Assembly (NCBI GenBank): GCA_045535235.1
Contig: JAZSLG010000130.1
Span: 1-33,467 of the forward strand
From: Stercoripulliclostridium_A sp045535235
GTDB lineage: Bacteria; Bacillota; Clostridia; Christensenellales; DTU072
Length of the DNA: 33,467 nt
Direction of reading: 5' to 3'
Part shown: positions 32,815 through 33,467 of the stretch, piece by piece
Position numbering within the stretch: the stretch's first letter is position 1
Layout of the letters: every line of letters begins with the position of its first letter
The notes under the pieces: generated by a model
Told to the model about the DNA's origin: nothing
Databases searched by the model: none
Seen by the model: only the letters and a program-made list of their open reading frames with translations
Program-made: the position numbers and the translations under genes

Positions 32815-33467
32815 ATGAAATCATTTGGCAAAAGACTAGCAGTATTAATCGTTGTTTTATGCCTCGCGGTCAGCGGAGCTATTATTGGCGTAATAGGCTC
32901 CAAAGCTCTTGAACCGGAACCCGATTTTACCATAATGGTGATGTCCGACGTTCACGTTTTTGAAGAGGCCCACGTAGGTGACCTATGCGACGACTTCCTT
33001 GCTTTCGACGCGCTTCGTACCGGTAGAGTACAATACCTTTCCGAGTGCATTTTCCGCAATGCAGTTGACAAGGTAATAGATACCAAACCAGATGCTCTAT
33101 TAATCCCCGGCGATATCGTGGACGTTGCAACCGTAAGCACCCACAAAAAGGTAGCAGATTATCTTAAAGCAGTTGAAGATGCCGGCATAGACGTATACGT
33201 AGTACCCGGCAATCACGATACCGCTTCAAAAGCTCCCTCTTTTGAAAATGGATACCAAGAATACGTAGAGGCGGCGGATTATGATAAATTTGCCGAAATT
33301 TACGCTGATTTTGGTTATAACGAGGCCGTGGATCGTCATGATAATAGCATTTCCTACGCTACCGATATGGGAGAAAATTATAGGGTTATTTCCATTGACG
33401 CTACTCGTGCAAAAGCCAATCCCGATAAGCTCAGTGACGACCTTATCGAATGGGCAGTTAACGCAGT
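32815..33467 (+). CDS. Exported metallophosphoesterase, N-terminal part (3' end outside window)
   Basis: The first 217 residues of a calcineurin-like phosphoesterase. A basic start and hydrophobic stretch (KRLAVLIVVLCLAVSGAIIGVIG, about 7-28) form a signal peptide or membrane anchor. The metal-site motifs follow in order: MSDVH (Asp45, His47), PGDIVD (Asp100) and PGNHD (Asn133, His134). Between the first two there is an insert (FEEAHVGDLCDDFLAFDALRTGRV) as in the exported, lipid- or nucleotide-directed members of the family. The stop codon lies beyond 33467. The ribosome site GGAG is 8 nt before the ATG. The substrate cannot be told from this part. Confidence 0.88.
   Translation, partial: MKSFGKRLAVLIVVLCLAVSGAIIGVIGSKALEPEPDFTIMVMSDVHVFEEAHVGDLCDDFLAFDALRTGRVQYLSECIFRNAVDKVIDTKPDALLIPGDIVDVATVSTHKKVADYLKAVEDAGIDVYVVPGNHDTASKAPSFENGYQEYVEAADYDKFAEIYADFGYNEAVDRHDNSISYATDMGENYRVISIDATRAKANPDKLSDDLIEWAVNA

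Overview
The window looks like a chromosomal piece of an uncultured, AT-rich gut member of the Bacillota (Clostridia-like). The reasons are low GC, strong AGGAG-type ribosome binding sites, short hairpin terminators, an ammonia-dependent asparagine synthetase beside asparaginyl-tRNA synthetase, host-glycan sugar catabolism, and a giant surface protein built from MBG/YDG-type and InlB-B-type repeats. No rRNA, tRNA, CRISPR array, insertion sequence or phage gene was seen. Taxonomy is inference only.

Layout. (1) 1-2970, plus strand: the end of an N-acetylhexosamine kinase-like gene (cut by the window edge), a stand-alone CBM9-like protein and an intracellular glycoside hydrolase resembling GH129/GH101-type alpha-N-acetylgalactosaminidases, closed by a strong terminator. 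(2) 3003-7008, minus strand: an L-fucose-type operon read as class II aldolase, FGGY kinase, L-fucose isomerase, from a promoter whose predicted +1 is the A of the start codon. (3) 7107-8921: a fructosamine-kinase/APH-like gene (minus) divergent from an AraC regulator (plus), which also has a leaderless-type promoter. (4) 8922-9258: a gene-free stretch with possible RNA structure. (5) 9259-12386: a TetR regulator with a tandem operator, then a large lipoprotein. (6) 12467-23740, minus: a single-pass membrane protein and a 3208-residue repeat surface protein. (7) 23832-27036, plus: an AAA+ ATPase with a dead first module and an Asp/Glu linker, then two paralogous YbjN-like proteins. (8) 27097-28598: a PHP (CpsB-like) phosphoesterase converging on a six-pass membrane protein. 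(9) 28574-31554, minus: asnS, asnA and a YhcH/NanQ-type gene. (10) 31639-33467, plus: a DUF2804 protein and the start of an exported metallophosphoesterase.

How it may work together. Regions 1-3 make sense as salvage of host mucin sugars. A cytoplasmic glycosidase would release an N-acetylhexosamine that the kinase phosphorylates, while fucose is isomerised, phosphorylated and split to lactaldehyde and DHAP. No transporter lies in the window, so uptake must be encoded elsewhere. The AraC gene is the nearest candidate regulator. The giant repeat protein and its single-pass neighbour look like a cell-surface pair. The AAA+/YbjN group is the least explained functional unit. Several starts were moved to downstream ATGs because the Shine-Dalgarno sequence sits just before them: 4787, 9340, 13920, 26489, 28510 and 29036.
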